DNA of 7,203 nucleotides, taken from the NCBI GenBank assembly GCA_018678395.1, contig JAHHMJ010000582.1, positions 1 to 7,203 on the forward strand, read 5' to 3'. Source of the DNA: Gemmatimonadota bacterium. GTDB lineage: Bacteria; Gemmatimonadota; Gemmatimonadetes; Longimicrobiales; Gaopeijiaceae. Below the pieces are notes generated by a model. That model was not told the DNA's origin. It worked only from the letters and a program-made list of their open reading frames with translations, and searched no databases. Within the stretch, counting starts at the first letter, position 1. Each line of letters begins with the position of its first letter. Both the position numbers and the translations under genes were made by a program. Shown here piece after piece: positions 1 through 7,203 of this stretch.

Positions 1-2
1 CC

Positions 3-227
3 GCGCGGCCGCGCGTCGAGGACACCGGCATCGCGGCTCGCGCTCGTGCCGACGGGCCCGCCGGCCTCGGCCCCCGGACCGACGTCAGCAAGCTCGCCAC
101 GAACCGGGGCGAGGCGGCGGAGCGGAAGTCCACGCCGGTGACCGCCGCGGACGAGCCGGGGCGCAACGATCCGTGTCCCTGCGGCAGTGGCAAGAAGTAC
201 AAGAAGTGCCACGGGCGCGCCGGCTGA
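3..227 (+). CDS. secA: SecA preprotein translocase ATPase, C-terminal end only (partial)
   Basis: Only the last 74 codons and the TGA stop lie in the window; the start and both nucleotide-binding domains are upstream of the left edge. The reading frame is fixed by the tail, which ends in [19 protein letters not shown]. This is the SEC-C zinc-binding motif, with ligands C58, C60, C69 and H70 of the visible fragment (CxC, eight residues, CH). It is preceded by a low-complexity linker rich in Ala, Arg, Gly and Pro, as expected between the SecA helical domain and its tail. SecA is the motor that pushes unfolded preproteins through SecYEG; in known SecA proteins this tail binds SecB and the ribosome. 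SEC-C motifs also occur in unrelated proteins, so SecA is an inference, but the basic linker and terminal position make it the best call. The stop lies 13 nt before rel, consistent with cotranscription. Confidence 0.85.
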   Translation, partial: ARPRVEDTGIAARARADGPAGLGPRTDVSKLATNRGEAAERKSTPVTAADEPGRNDPCPCGSGKKYKKCHGRAG

Positions 228-240
228 TCGCGTAGGTCCC

Positions 241-2448
241 ATGGCGCTCCCGTCGAGCAGTCCGGTGCCCACACCCACGATCCGGGGGGTTCCCCGGCCG
301 CTGGCGCGCGCCCTGGAGGCGTATGCCGACCGGCTCGACGTCGACCTGATCCGCAAGGCGTACGATGTCGCGGTCGAGTGCCACGCCGGTCAGGTACGAG
401 CCTCCGGCGAGGAGTACGTCTCGCACACGGTCGAGGTCGCCACCATTCTGGCCGGCCTGCGGCTCGATACCTCGACCATCGTGGCGGGCCTCGTCCACGA
501 TGTCGTCGAGGATACGGCACTGACGCTGCGGGAGCTCGAGGAGCGTTTCGGATCCGAGGTCTCCGCTCTGGTGGACGGGGTGACCAAGATCGGGAAGGTC
601 CGGTTCCGCTCGCACACCGAGCAGCAGGTCGAGAACTACCGCAAGCTGCTGCTGTCGATGGCCGAGGATGCCCGGGTCATCCTGATCAAGCTGGCCGATC
701 GGCTGCACAACATGCGGACCCTCGAGCACCTTCCCGACGCCAAGCGCCGTCGGATCGCGCGGGAGACCCGCGAGATCTACGCGCCGCTGGCCCATCGGCT
801 CGGGATCTTCTCCATCAAGTGGGAGCTCGAGGACCTGTCATTCAAGTTCCTGGAGCCCGAGGTCTACGACGACCTCACCCGCAAGATCCAGCAGCGCCGG
901 AAGGAGCGGGAGCGGCACATCCTGGAGCTCCGCGCGCCCCTCGAGGAGGAGCTGCGCCGCAACGACATTCCCGCCGAGGTCACGGGTCGGCCCAAGCACC
1001 TCTGGTCGATCTACAACAAGATGCGCAAGCGCGGTCTCCCCTACGAGGAGATCTACGACCTGATGGCCATGCGCATCATCACCGACTCGATCCAGCACTG
1101 TTACGCCGCCCTGGGCGTGATTCACTCGCGCTGGGCCCCGGTGCAGGAGCGTTTCCACGACTACATCGCCACGCCGAAGTCGAACATGTACCGATCGCTC
1201 CACACGACGGTCGTGGGGCCGGCGGGGCGGCGGTACGAGATCCAGATTCGCACCGAGGAGATGCACCGCCTGGCCGAATACGGGATTGCCGCGCACTGGA
1301 AGTACAAGGAGGGCGGGGGAGGGGGACGCGACGAGGTGGACGAGGCGCTGACGTGGTTCCGGCAGGTGCTCGAGTGGCAGCAGGACACCAACGAGCCGGA
1401 GGAGTTCATGGAATTCCTCCGGATGGACCTCTTCCAGGGCGAGATCTTCGTGTTCACCCCCAAGGGCGAGGTCAAGCAGCTACCGACCGGGGCGACACCC
1501 ATCGACTTCGCGTTTGCGGTGCACACCGAAGTGGGGCTGCACTGCGCCGGGGCGAAGGTGAACGGCCGCATCGCTCCGTTGTCGAGGGAACTCCGCAACG
1601 GTGACAGCGTCGAGATCATGACGAACGGGCGCCAGTGGCCGAACCGCGACTGGCTCGCCTTCGTGAAGACGTCTCGAGCGCGGGGCCGGATCCGGCAGTG
1701 GATTCGCAAGCAGGAGTTCGATTCCGCCGCGGAACTCGGTCGCGAGTTCTTCGACCGGGAGCTGCGGAAGGCGCGTCGGGACCGGCCCTCGGATCCCGTT
1801 CTCGCCCGTGCGGCGGAGGAGTTGGGATATCCCGACTTCGCACACGTACATGCCGCCCTCGGACGGGGCGACGTCGGGCCGACGGCGGTGCTGCGGGCCC
1901 TTTTCCCCGGTGAGGATCCAGCGGAGCTGCGAGCCCGCACGCCGTCCACGCTCCAGCGGCTCGCCGAGCGGCTGATCCGGACCAACAAGGGCGTCCGGAT
2001 CCAGGGGATGGAGAACCTCATGGTTCGCTATTCCCAGTGCTGTCAGCCCGTCCCGGGCGACGACGTGATCGGCTACGTCACCCGGGGTCGCGGCGTGTCG
2101 ATCCACCGGGCCGATTGCCCGAACATCCTGAACCTCCCGGATCCGGAACGCCGCATCGACATCGAGTGGGCGGCCGAGAAGGAGGACCGGTTCATGGTGC
2201 GTGTCTACATGCGCGGGACGGACCGTCGGGGACTCCTCTCGGACGTGGCCAAGGCGATCACCGACACCGGCACCGACATTCAGCACGCCGACATGCGGAG
2301 CGTCGACGGCGGGATGAACGGTGAGTTCGTCGTGGAGGTGAAGGACCTTGCCCACCTCAAGAAGGTGCTCAGGTCCATCGGGCGCGTGAAGGGCGTTCTG
2401 AGCGTGGAGCGGCGGGAGAGCTTCCAGGAAACCGATCTCACCCTCTGA
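241..2448 (+). CDS. rel: Bifunctional (p)ppGpp synthetase/hydrolase, RelA/SpoT family
   Basis: This 735-residue protein makes and degrades the stringent-response alarmone (p)ppGpp. The N-terminal HD hydrolase domain (about 22-200) keeps the metal- and substrate-binding set at R53, H62, H86-D87, E90-D91, D153 and N157, spaced as I recall for the Streptococcus Rel enzyme. The synthetase domain (about 240-360) has GRPKH with R250, IYDL with D273, and the catalytic E333 in EIQIRT. A TGS domain (about 401-462), a helical linker, a conserved-cysteine region (CCQP at 600-603, then HRADC at 622-626) and a C-terminal ACT domain (about 650-725) complete the family architecture at near-normal length. 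Both activities therefore look intact. The motif usually RXKD in bifunctional enzymes reads RFHD (304-307). Five glycines (358-362) follow the synthetase domain. I chose the ATG at 241, after a weak TAGGT at 233-237; an in-frame GTG at 187 would overlap the secA tail by 41 nt and add 18 unconserved residues. Confidence 0.96.
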   Translation: MALPSSSPVPTPTIRGVPRPLARALEAYADRLDVDLIRKAYDVAVECHAGQVRASGEEYVSHTVEVATILAGLRLDTSTIVAGLVHDVVEDTALTLRELEERFGSEVSALVDGVTKIGKVRFRSHTEQQVENYRKLLLSMAEDARVILIKLADRLHNMRTLEHLPDAKRRRIARETREIYAPLAHRLGIFSIKWELEDLSFKFLEPEVYDDLTRKIQQRRKERERHILELRAPLEEELRRNDIPAEVTGRPKHLWSIYNKMRKRGLPYEEIYDLMAMRIITDSIQHCYAALGVIHSRWAPVQERFHDYIATPKSNMYRSLHTTVVGPAGRRYEIQIRTEEMHRLAEYGIAAHWKYKEGGGGGRDEVDEALTWFRQVLEWQQDTNEPEEFMEFLRMDLFQGEIFVFTPKGEVKQLPTGATPIDFAFAVHTEVGLHCAGAKVNGRIAPLSRELRNGDSVEIMTNGRQWPNRDWLAFVKTSRARGRIRQWIRKQEFDSAAELGREFFDRELRKARRDRPSDPVLARAAEELGYPDFAHVHAALGRGDVGPTAVLRALFPGEDPAELRARTPSTLQRLAERLIRTNKGVRIQGMENLMVRYSQCCQPVPGDDVIGYVTRGRGVSIHRADCPNILNLPDPERRIDIEWAAEKEDRFMVRVYMRGTDRRGLLSDVAKAITDTGTDIQHADMRSVDGGMNGEFVVEVKDLAHLKKVLRSIGRVKGVLSVERRESFQETDLTL

Positions 2449-2464
2449 GCGTCGACCCCTCCGC

Positions 2465-4456
2465 ATGTCCCTCTTCGAACTCGAGTCCTCCTACGAACCC
2501 GCGGGAGACCAGCCCACCGCGATCGCGGAGTTGAAGGCCGGTCTCGAACGCGGCGACCGCAGCCAGGTCCTCCTCGGGGCCACGGGCACCGGGAAGACGT
2601 TCTCGATCGCCCACGTCGTCGCCGAGCACGGGCGCCCGACGCTCGTGATGAGCCACAACAAGACGCTCGCCGCGCAGCTCTACGGCGAGCTCAAGTCGCT
2701 CTTCCCGCGTAACGCGGTCGAGTACTTCATCAGCTACTACGACTACTACCAGCCCGAGGCGTACGTCCCGGCGACGGACACCTACATCGAGAAGGACTCG
2801 TCGATCAACGAGGACATCGAGCGCCTGCGGCTGCGAGCGACGTCGTCTCTCATGGAACGGGAGGACGTCATCGTGGTGGCGTCCGTGTCCTGCATCTACG
2901 GGCTCGGCAACCCGCGCGACTACCGCGAGCTGATGCTCCACATCACCCAGGGTGGGCAGCATCCGCGGAAGTCGATTCTCGAGGGCCTGGTCGCCATCCA
3001 GTACAAGCGCAACGACTACCTCTTCGAGCGCGGCACCTTCCGCGTCCGCGGCGATACCGTCGAGGTGTTTCCCGCGTACGAGGAGCAGGCCGTGCGCATC
3101 GAGCTCTGGGGTGACGAGGTCGAGCGGATCACCCGGTTCGATCCGCTCACCGGCGACAGCATCGCACAGTTGGATCGGACGGCGATCTACCCGGCGAGTC
3201 ACTACGTCACGCGGCGTCGTACGATCGACCAGATGATCCCGCTCGTGCGCGAAGAGCTGGCCGAACACGTGGTGAAGTTCCAGATGCAGGGGCGTCTCCT
3301 CGAGGCCCAGCGGATCGAGCAGCGGACCAACTTCGACATCGAGATGCTGTCGGAGATCGGCACCTGCCCCGGGGTCGAGAACTACTCGCTGTACACCTCG
3401 GGGCGTCGGCCGGGCGAACGACCCGCCTGCCTCTTCGACTACTTCCCCGACGACTTCCTCCTGATCGTGGACGAGAGCCACGTCTCGGTCCCCCAGATCG
3501 GCGGGATGTACAAAGGGGATCGGGCTCGAAAGACGACGCTGATCGAACACGGCTTCCGGCTGCCTTCGGCGCTGGACAACCGGCCACTCAAGTTCGAGGA
3601 GTGGGAGTCTCTCGTGAACCAGGCGATCTTCGTCTCGGCCACCCCGGGGGAGTGGGAGCTGGAGCGATCCGGTGGTGTCGTGGTCGAGCAGATCATCCGT
3701 CCGACCGGGTTGATCGATCCGGAGGTCTCGGTGCGACCCGTGAAGGGGCAGGTGGACGACCTGCTCGCGGAGATCCGGGTGCGGGAGAAGCGCGGCGAAC
3801 GCGTTCTGGTCACGACGCTCACCAAGCGGATGTCGGAGGATCTGTCCGAGTACCTCGCCTCCGTCGGAGTCCGGGTGCGCTACATGCACTCCGACATCGA
3901 CGCGATCGAGCGCATGGACATCCTTCGTTCGTTGCGGCTCGGCCGGATCGACGTCCTGGTCGGCATCAACCTCCTGCGCGAGGGCCTCGACCTCCCCGAG
4001 GTGTCTCTCGTGGCGATTCTCGACGCCGACAAGGAGGGCTTCCTCCGGGACGGGCGGTCGCTCATCCAGACGATCGGCCGGGCGGCGCGCAACGCGAACG
4101 GGATGGCGATTCTCTACGCGGATCGCATCACGCGCTCGATGCGCACCTGTCTCGACGAGACCGATCGGCGTCGGGTGGTCCAGCTCGCCTACAACGAAGA
4201 GCACGGCATCACGCCCGAGACGGTTCAGAAGAGCATCGAGCAGATCGAGTTCTCGACGCGCGTCGCGGACGCCCGCGGCAAGCCCGTGAAGGTGGCCGAG
4301 GCGCCGTCGACCTACGCGGACGAAGTCGATCGCGAGGCGTACGTGAAGATCCTCGAGGCGGAGATGGCCGAGGCCGCCGAGGCGCTCGACTTCGAGCGCG
4401 CCGCGTTGCTGCGGGATCAGTTGTTCGAGCTCCGGGCCGAGAGGGGCCGGCGGTGA
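2465..4456 (+). CDS. uvrB: UvrB, excinuclease ABC subunit B
   Basis: UvrB is the central damage-verifying subunit of nucleotide excision repair. It is loaded by UvrA, probes DNA with a beta-hairpin, and recruits the UvrC nuclease. The 663-residue product is normal for the family. Visible landmarks are the Walker A GATGTGKT (38-45), the aromatic beta-hairpin start [10 protein letters not shown] (91-100), SVSCIYGLG (140-148), the helicase motif II DESH (336-339), VSATPGEWE (390-398), the motif V region LREGLDLPE (504-512) and motif [11 protein letters not shown] (535-543). The C-terminal UVR motif (about 623-658) mediates contact with UvrC. No key residue appears missing. The ATG lies 16 nt after the rel stop and lacks a clear Shine-Dalgarno sequence, so translation may depend on ribosomes arriving from rel. 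The 3' end overlaps tsaE by 4 nt. No LexA-type operator is visible upstream. Confidence 0.98.
   Translation: MSLFELESSYEPAGDQPTAIAELKAGLERGDRSQVLLGATGTGKTFSIAHVVAEHGRPTLVMSHNKTLAAQLYGELKSLFPRNAVEYFISYYDYYQPEAYVPATDTYIEKDSSINEDIERLRLRATSSLMEREDVIVVASVSCIYGLGNPRDYRELMLHITQGGQHPRKSILEGLVAIQYKRNDYLFERGTFRVRGDTVEVFPAYEEQAVRIELWGDEVERITRFDPLTGDSIAQLDRTAIYPASHYVTRRRTIDQMIPLVREELAEHVVKFQMQGRLLEAQRIEQRTNFDIEMLSEIGTCPGVENYSLYTSGRRPGERPACLFDYFPDDFLLIVDESHVSVPQIGGMYKGDRARKTTLIEHGFRLPSALDNRPLKFEEWESLVNQAIFVSATPGEWELERSGGVVVEQIIRPTGLIDPEVSVRPVKGQVDDLLAEIRVREKRGERVLVTTLTKRMSEDLSEYLASVGVRVRYMHSDIDAIERMDILRSLRLGRIDVLVGINLLREGLDLPEVSLVAILDADKEGFLRDGRSLIQTIGRAARNANGMAILYADRITRSMRTCLDETDRRRVVQLAYNEEHGITPETVQKSIEQIEFSTRVADARGKPVKVAEAPSTYADEVDREAYVKILEAEMAEAAEALDFERAALLRDQLFELRAERGRR
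4439..4446 (+). promoter_or_regulatory. Ribosome-binding site of tsaE
   Basis: GAGAGGGG lies inside the last codons of uvrB and ends 6 nt before the GTG at 4453. This good purine match at correct spacing supports the GTG start of tsaE, which overlaps the uvrB stop codon. Confidence 0.6.
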
Positions 4457-4938
4457 CCCTTCTCCCGGCGACCGTGTCCGAGGCTGCCCTCGAAGCGTGG
4501 GGCCGGGAGATCGGTTCGTCGGTCCGGGCCCCCGCCTTCTTCGCTCTGCACGGCCCGCTGGGCGCGGGCAAGTCCGTGCTCGCGCGGGCGATCGCTCGCG
4601 GTATGGGTGTGACCGGTGCCGTGCCGTCGCCGACCTACACGCTCGTGCAGCCGTACGAGCCGTCGCCGGGACGCCGTCTCGTACACATGGACCTGTACCG
4701 CATCGAAGACCCCGACGAGGTGATCGAGCTGGGCTGGGACGACTTCGTCGCAGACCCCGAGGCCCTGCTCGTCGTCGAGTGGGCGGAGCGCGCGGCCGAG
4801 CATCTGCCGCGGGATCGTTGGGACGTCCGCCTTTCGCCCGAGCCCGGGGCACCCGAGTTGCGGCGCCTGGAGGTCGAGCGAGCGGGCCGCCCGCCCGCGC
4901 TCCCGACGGCCCCCCGCGGTTTCCCGGAGCACCGATGA
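4453..4938 (+). CDS. tsaE: TsaE, tRNA t6A biosynthesis ATPase
   Basis: TsaE is the small P-loop ATPase that, with TsaB and TsaD, transfers threonylcarbamoyl to A37 of ANN-decoding tRNAs; its ATP hydrolysis is thought to reset the complex between cycles. The 161-residue product matches the family's 150-160. It shows the Walker A GPLGAGKS (34-41), VPSPTYTLV (57-65) in the switch region, HMDLYRI (78-84) and VVEWAER (107-113), all family hallmarks. The last 20 or so residues are Pro/Arg/Ala-rich and probably an unstructured tail. The start is a GTG whose GTGA overlaps the uvrB TGA, supported by a purine-rich site 6 nt upstream. Other in-frame upstream starts would lie inside uvrB and add nothing conserved. 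The end overlaps tsaB in an ATGA, so the two subunits are likely translationally coupled. Confidence 0.95.
   Translation: MTLLPATVSEAALEAWGREIGSSVRAPAFFALHGPLGAGKSVLARAIARGMGVTGAVPSPTYTLVQPYEPSPGRRLVHMDLYRIEDPDEVIELGWDDFVADPEALLVVEWAERAAEHLPRDRWDVRLSPEPGAPELRRLEVERAGRPPALPTAPRGFPEHR
4926..4929 (+). promoter_or_regulatory. Ribosome-binding site of tsaB
   Basis: GGAG sits 5 nt before the tsaB ATG, within the last codons of tsaE. It supports the start at 4935 and lets tsaB be translated by reinitiation or by fresh ribosomes. Confidence 0.5.
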
Positions 4939-5654
4939 CCGGCCTGCGCCTGGCGCTCGAGACCTCTGGCCCCGTGGGATCCGTCGCCGTCGCCGACGCT
5001 TCGGGCGTGCGCGCGCGGCGATTCCTGACCGAACGGAATCGGCATGCCCAGGTGCTCCCTTCCGCGATCGACGCGGTTCTCGCCGAGGTCGGCGCAGCGT
5101 GGGGTGACCTGACCGCCGTCGCGGTGGGCGTCGGACCGGGGTCGTTCACCGGGGTCCGTGTCGCCGCCGCGACCGCCAACGGCATCGCCCACGCCCTGGA
5201 TTGCCCGGTGTGGCCCGTGTCGAGCCTGGCGGCCGCCGTCCTGGCGAGCGAAGCCCTCCCGGGTAGCACGGCGCCGTGGCCCGTCGATCACGGTGGGGCG
5301 GCCCCGGGGCGCCGTCGGGTCCTCTTCGACGCCCGCGGTGATCGCCTCTTCACCGCCGTGTACGACGTCGGAGCGGGGGCCCTCATCGAGGTCGAGGCCC
5401 CGCGGTTCGCCCGTCTCTCCGACGTGCTGACGCGGCCCGCCGCGGACGTCTTCTGTGGGGACGCAGCGGTCCGGCACCGGGATGTTCTGGAGGGGACCGG
5501 ATCGAGAGTGCTGGATCCGCCCGCCGGTGTCCCGACCGCCGACGGCGTGCTTGCGGTGTGGGCCCGGTCTCCGGGCGAGCCGGTGGCGGCCGGCGCGTGG
5601 TCGCCGAGCTACCTGAGGGAGACGGGTGCCGTGCGCGCCCGGGACGAGACGTGA
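4935..5654 (+). CDS. tsaB: TsaB, tRNA t6A biosynthesis scaffold protein
   Basis: TsaB is an inactive ASKHA-fold paralogue of TsaD; it dimerises with TsaD and is required for N6-threonylcarbamoyladenosine formation at tRNA position 37. The 239-residue product carries the N-terminal ASKHA strand LALETSGPVGSVAVAD (6-21), the family signature GPGSFTGVR (67-75), a DARGDRLFTAVYD segment (132-144) matching the usual conserved DAR strand, and the C-terminal PSYLRE (224-229) typical of TsaB. A Pro/Gly/Ala-rich stretch at about 108-126 looks like a loop insertion. The length is close to the usual 220-240. The ATG overlaps the tsaE stop as ATGA. Glycoprotease-family TsaD is excluded by the short length and by the lack of its HxxxH metal site. 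The next gene, rimI, is a frequent neighbour of tsaB. Confidence 0.94.
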   Translation: MTGLRLALETSGPVGSVAVADASGVRARRFLTERNRHAQVLPSAIDAVLAEVGAAWGDLTAVAVGVGPGSFTGVRVAAATANGIAHALDCPVWPVSSLAAAVLASEALPGSTAPWPVDHGGAAPGRRRVLFDARGDRLFTAVYDVGAGALIEVEAPRFARLSDVLTRPAADVFCGDAAVRHRDVLEGTGSRVLDPPAGVPTADGVLAVWARSPGEPVAAGAWSPSYLRETGAVRARDET

Positions 5655-5670
5655 GCGGGCGTCACGGCCG

Positions 5671-6120
5671 ATGACGCTGACCGCCACCGTCCGGACGATG
5701 CGTGCCGCCGACGTGCAATCGGTCGTCGCGATCGAGCGCGCCGCGTTCACCACGCCGTGGAGCGCGCAGACATTCGGAGCGCTGCTGGGTCGCCCCCGCG
5801 CCGAGATGCTCGTTCTCGAGGTGCCGGAGGCGGGAGTCGTCGGATACGCGATCGTCTGGTGCGTTCTCGACGAGGGCGAGCTCGCCAACATCGCCATCCG
5901 GGAAGATCATCGGGGTCGCGGCCTGGGCGCGCTGCTCCTCGACCAGGTGATCGCCGCGGCTCGTGCGCGCGGCGTACGCACCATCGTGCTCGAGGTTCGG
6001 CAGTCGAACTTGCGGGCCCGATCGATGTACGCTTCTCGGGGCTTCGGCGAAGTCGGGCGGCGTCGAGACTACTACGACGACCCGCGCGAGGACGCACTGG
6101 TCCTTAGATCTGAAATCTGA
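5671..6120 (+). CDS. rimI: RimI, ribosomal protein S18-alanine N-acetyltransferase (GNAT)
   Basis: RimI-family GNAT enzymes use acetyl-CoA to acetylate the N-terminal alanine of ribosomal protein S18. The 149-residue product is almost the length of E. coli RimI. It has ELANIAI (70-76) on the central beta strand, the acetyl-CoA pyrophosphate-binding loop RGRGLG (81-86), LEVR (107-110) and MYASRGF (119-125). E108 and Y120 align by spacing with the catalytic E103/Y115 pair recalled for E. coli RimI, and RRDYY followed by EDALVL closes the family pattern. I chose the ATG at 5671, 16 nt after tsaB, because it places the first GNAT strand at the expected position. A GTG at 5626 would overlap tsaB by 29 nt with 15 unconserved residues; an ATG at 5698 would trim the first strand. 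Its ribosome-binding site is weak. Substrate specificity is inferred from family and from the tsaB neighbourhood. Confidence 0.92.
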   Translation: MTLTATVRTMRAADVQSVVAIERAAFTTPWSAQTFGALLGRPRAEMLVLEVPEAGVVGYAIVWCVLDEGELANIAIREDHRGRGLGALLLDQVIAAARARGVRTIVLEVRQSNLRARSMYASRGFGEVGRRRDYYDDPREDALVLRSEI

Positions 6121-6121
6121 A

Positions 6122-6138
6122 CCGGGATCGCATCCCGG
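6122..6138 (+). repeat. Perfect 7-bp inverted repeat between rimI and ugd
   Basis: CCGGGAT (6122-6128) and ATCCCGG (6132-6138) are exact reverse complements separated by CGC, so the transcript could form a GC-rich hairpin starting 2 nt after the rimI stop. No T-run follows, so it is not a canonical intrinsic terminator. The 3' arm covers the first two bases of the GGGGGAG ribosome-binding site of ugd. It could partly mask that site, stabilise an upstream mRNA end or weakly attenuate transcription; these roles are inference only. Confidence 0.5.
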
Positions 6139-6143
6139 GGGAG
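6137..6143 (+). promoter_or_regulatory. Ribosome-binding site of ugd
   Basis: GGGGGAG ends 6 nt before the ATG at 6150, a strong purine-rich site at correct spacing that fixes the ugd start. Its first two bases lie in the 3' arm of the neighbouring inverted repeat. Confidence 0.65.
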
Positions 6144-6149
6144 CACTGT

Positions 6150-7203
6150 ATGAACGTTGCGGTCGTGGGTACGGGGTACGTCGGGCTGGTTGCGGGGGCC
6201 TGCCTCGCCGAGACCGGAAACCGGGTTACCTGCGTCGATATCGACGAACGCAAGGTCGCGGATCTGCGCCGGGGGGAGATCCCGATCTACGAGCCCGGCC
6301 TCGAAGAGATCGTGAGGCGGAACGTCGGCGCGGGCCGGCTCGTGTTCACGACCGAACTCGAAGGGGCCGTCCGCTCCGCGCGCGTGGTGTTCATCGCGGT
6401 CGGCACGCCGCCCGACGAGGACGGCAGCGCCGACCTCCAGCACGTCCTGGCCGTCGCCCAGGGTATCGGGCGCGCGATGGTGGGCGAGACCGTGGTCGTA
6501 ACCAAGAGCACGGTTCCCGTGGGCACCGCCCGTCGGGTCCGCGAGGCCATCGAGGCCGAGACGGATCAACCGGTCCACGTCTGTTCGAACCCCGAGTTCC
6601 TGAAGGAGGGAGACGCGGTCGACGATTTCATGAAGCCCGACCGCGTCGTCGTCGGAGTCGACCACCCGGCGGCCGAGGCCGCGCTCCGAGAGCTGTACGG
6701 GCCGTTCCTCCGGACCGGGAACGCACTCATGGTGATGGACATCCCCTCGGCGGAGATCACCAAGTACGCGGCCAACGCGATGCTGGCGACCCGCATCAGT
6801 TTCATGAACGAGCTGGCCAACATGGCCGAGCGCCTCGGCGCCGACATCGAGAAGGTGCGCGTGGGCATCGGTTCGGACCCGCGTATCGGCTATGCCTACA
6901 TCTATCCCGGCTGCGGCTACGGTGGCTCGTGCTTCCCCAAGGACGTCAAGGCGCTGGTGCAGACCGCTATAGAGGTCGGATACACACCACAGGTGCTGCA
7001 GGCCGTCGAATCGACCAACGAGTTGCAGAAGCACGTGCCCTACGAGAAGCTCAGCGGGCATTTTGACGGTCACCTCGCAGGCAAGACGATCGCGCTGTGG
7101 GGGCTCGCATTCAAGCCCAATACCGATGACATGCGCGAAGCGCCGAGCCGCGTGCTGCTCGAGGCGTTGTGGCGAGACGGTGCGCGTGTGCAGGCCTACG
7201 ACC
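6150..7203 (+). CDS. ugd: UDP-glucose 6-dehydrogenase, 3' end cut by window edge (partial)
   Basis: This enzyme oxidises UDP-glucose twice with NAD+ to UDP-glucuronate, a precursor for capsules, exopolysaccharide and lipopolysaccharide sugars. The window holds 351 codons of a family usually about 430-450 long. It starts with the Rossmann motif [19 protein letters not shown] (3-21) and the acidic strand end CVDID (28-32), followed by VGTPP (84-88), KSTVPVGT (119-126) and NPEFLKEG (147-154). Next are [10 protein letters not shown] (201-210) with K205 and N209, and the catalytic-cysteine motif [10 protein letters not shown] with C261. The C-terminal UDP-binding domain begins at about 312 with [16 protein letters not shown] (318-333). 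No internal stop occurs up to the edge. The related GDP-mannose and UDP-N-acetylmannosamine dehydrogenases are less likely, because NPEFLKEG plus [13 protein letters not shown] is the TuaD/Ugd pattern. It lies 29 nt after rimI and may share the transcript. Confidence 0.95.
   Translation, partial: MNVAVVGTGYVGLVAGACLAETGNRVTCVDIDERKVADLRRGEIPIYEPGLEEIVRRNVGAGRLVFTTELEGAVRSARVVFIAVGTPPDEDGSADLQHVLAVAQGIGRAMVGETVVVTKSTVPVGTARRVREAIEAETDQPVHVCSNPEFLKEGDAVDDFMKPDRVVVGVDHPAAEAALRELYGPFLRTGNALMVMDIPSAEITKYAANAMLATRISFMNELANMAERLGADIEKVRVGIGSDPRIGYAYIYPGCGYGGSCFPKDVKALVQTAIEVGYTPQVLQAVESTNELQKHVPYEKLSGHFDGHLAGKTIALWGLAFKPNTDDMREAPSRVLLEALWRDGARVQAYD

Noticed and set aside
187..240. An earlier GTG start for rel inside the secA tail
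   Set aside because: It would add 18 unconserved residues and overlap the zinc-motif codons of secA. The ATG at 241 is simpler and gives the usual Rel length.
1401..1427. Imperfect inverted repeat around GGAGGA and TCCTCC inside rel
   Set aside because: It falls within conserved coding sequence, has mismatches, and is the level of symmetry expected by chance in GC-rich DNA.
3601..4452. A 5' extension of tsaE running back through uvrB in another frame
   Set aside because: The extension is low-complexity Arg/Gly/Pro sequence antagonistic to uvrB coding, while the GTG at 4453 has a good ribosome-binding site and gives a normal-length TsaE.
4953..4985. Glutamate instead of aspartate in the first ASKHA strand of TsaB (ALETS rather than AIDTS)
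   Set aside because: TsaB is a non-catalytic paralogue in which this site is tolerant to change, so the substitution alone is not informative.
2438..5269. A 943-codon open frame on the minus strand across uvrB, tsaE and tsaB
   Set aside because: The translation is Arg/Pro/Ala/Asp-rich with no recognisable domain, and it lies opposite three clearly conserved genes. Long antisense frames are expected from codon bias in GC-rich DNA.
6108..6120. Direct repeat ATCTGA twice at the end of rimI
   Set aside because: Six bases repeated once, partly within the stop region; too short to indicate an attachment site or target duplication, and there is no mobile element nearby.
6900..6945. Second cysteine (C255) six residues before the catalytic C261 of Ugd
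   Set aside because: [17 protein letters not shown] sequences are, as far as I recall, a common variant in bacterial UDP-glucose dehydrogenases, so it does not suggest new chemistry.

Overview
This is a GC-rich, densely coded bacterial chromosome segment with every recognisable gene on the + strand. It carries core housekeeping genes. I see no mobile element, CRISPR array, RNA gene, toxin-antitoxin pair or phage gene, and no previously undescribed system. The likely source is a GC-rich, non-actinobacterial lineage. A SecA tail with a zinc-binding SEC-C motif and a single full-length bifunctional Rel would fit Gemmatimonadota or a similar environmental phylum, but that placement is a guess from general resemblance.

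Layout: the window opens in the last 74 codons of secA (protein export ATPase). Next comes rel, a long RelA/SpoT-family enzyme with both (p)ppGpp synthetase and hydrolase active sites apparently intact, and then uvrB (nucleotide excision repair). These are followed by tsaE and tsaB, two subunits of the machinery that makes the t6A modification of tRNAs, and by rimI, a GNAT N-acetyltransferase for ribosomal protein S18. The window ends inside ugd, a UDP-glucose 6-dehydrogenase that is cut by the right edge after 351 codons.

The spacing suggests one transcription unit or a few tightly packed ones. Gaps are 13 nt (secA-rel), 16 nt (rel-uvrB), a 4-nt GTGA overlap (uvrB-tsaE), a 4-nt ATGA overlap (tsaE-tsaB), 16 nt (tsaB-rimI) and 29 nt (rimI-ugd). 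There is no non-coding stretch above 30 nt and no convincing promoter or U-tract terminator. The only intergenic structure is a perfect 7-bp inverted repeat between rimI and ugd; it overlaps the ugd Shine-Dalgarno sequence.

The genes share a theme of growth and translation control (Rel, t6A tRNA modification, RimI) beside DNA repair and secretion, with ugd switching to envelope sugar precursors. The points most worth a second look are the RFHD variant of the Rel RXKD motif, the hairpin over the ugd ribosome-binding site, the translational coupling of a repair gene to tRNA-modification genes, and the absence of tsaD from its common place after rimI.
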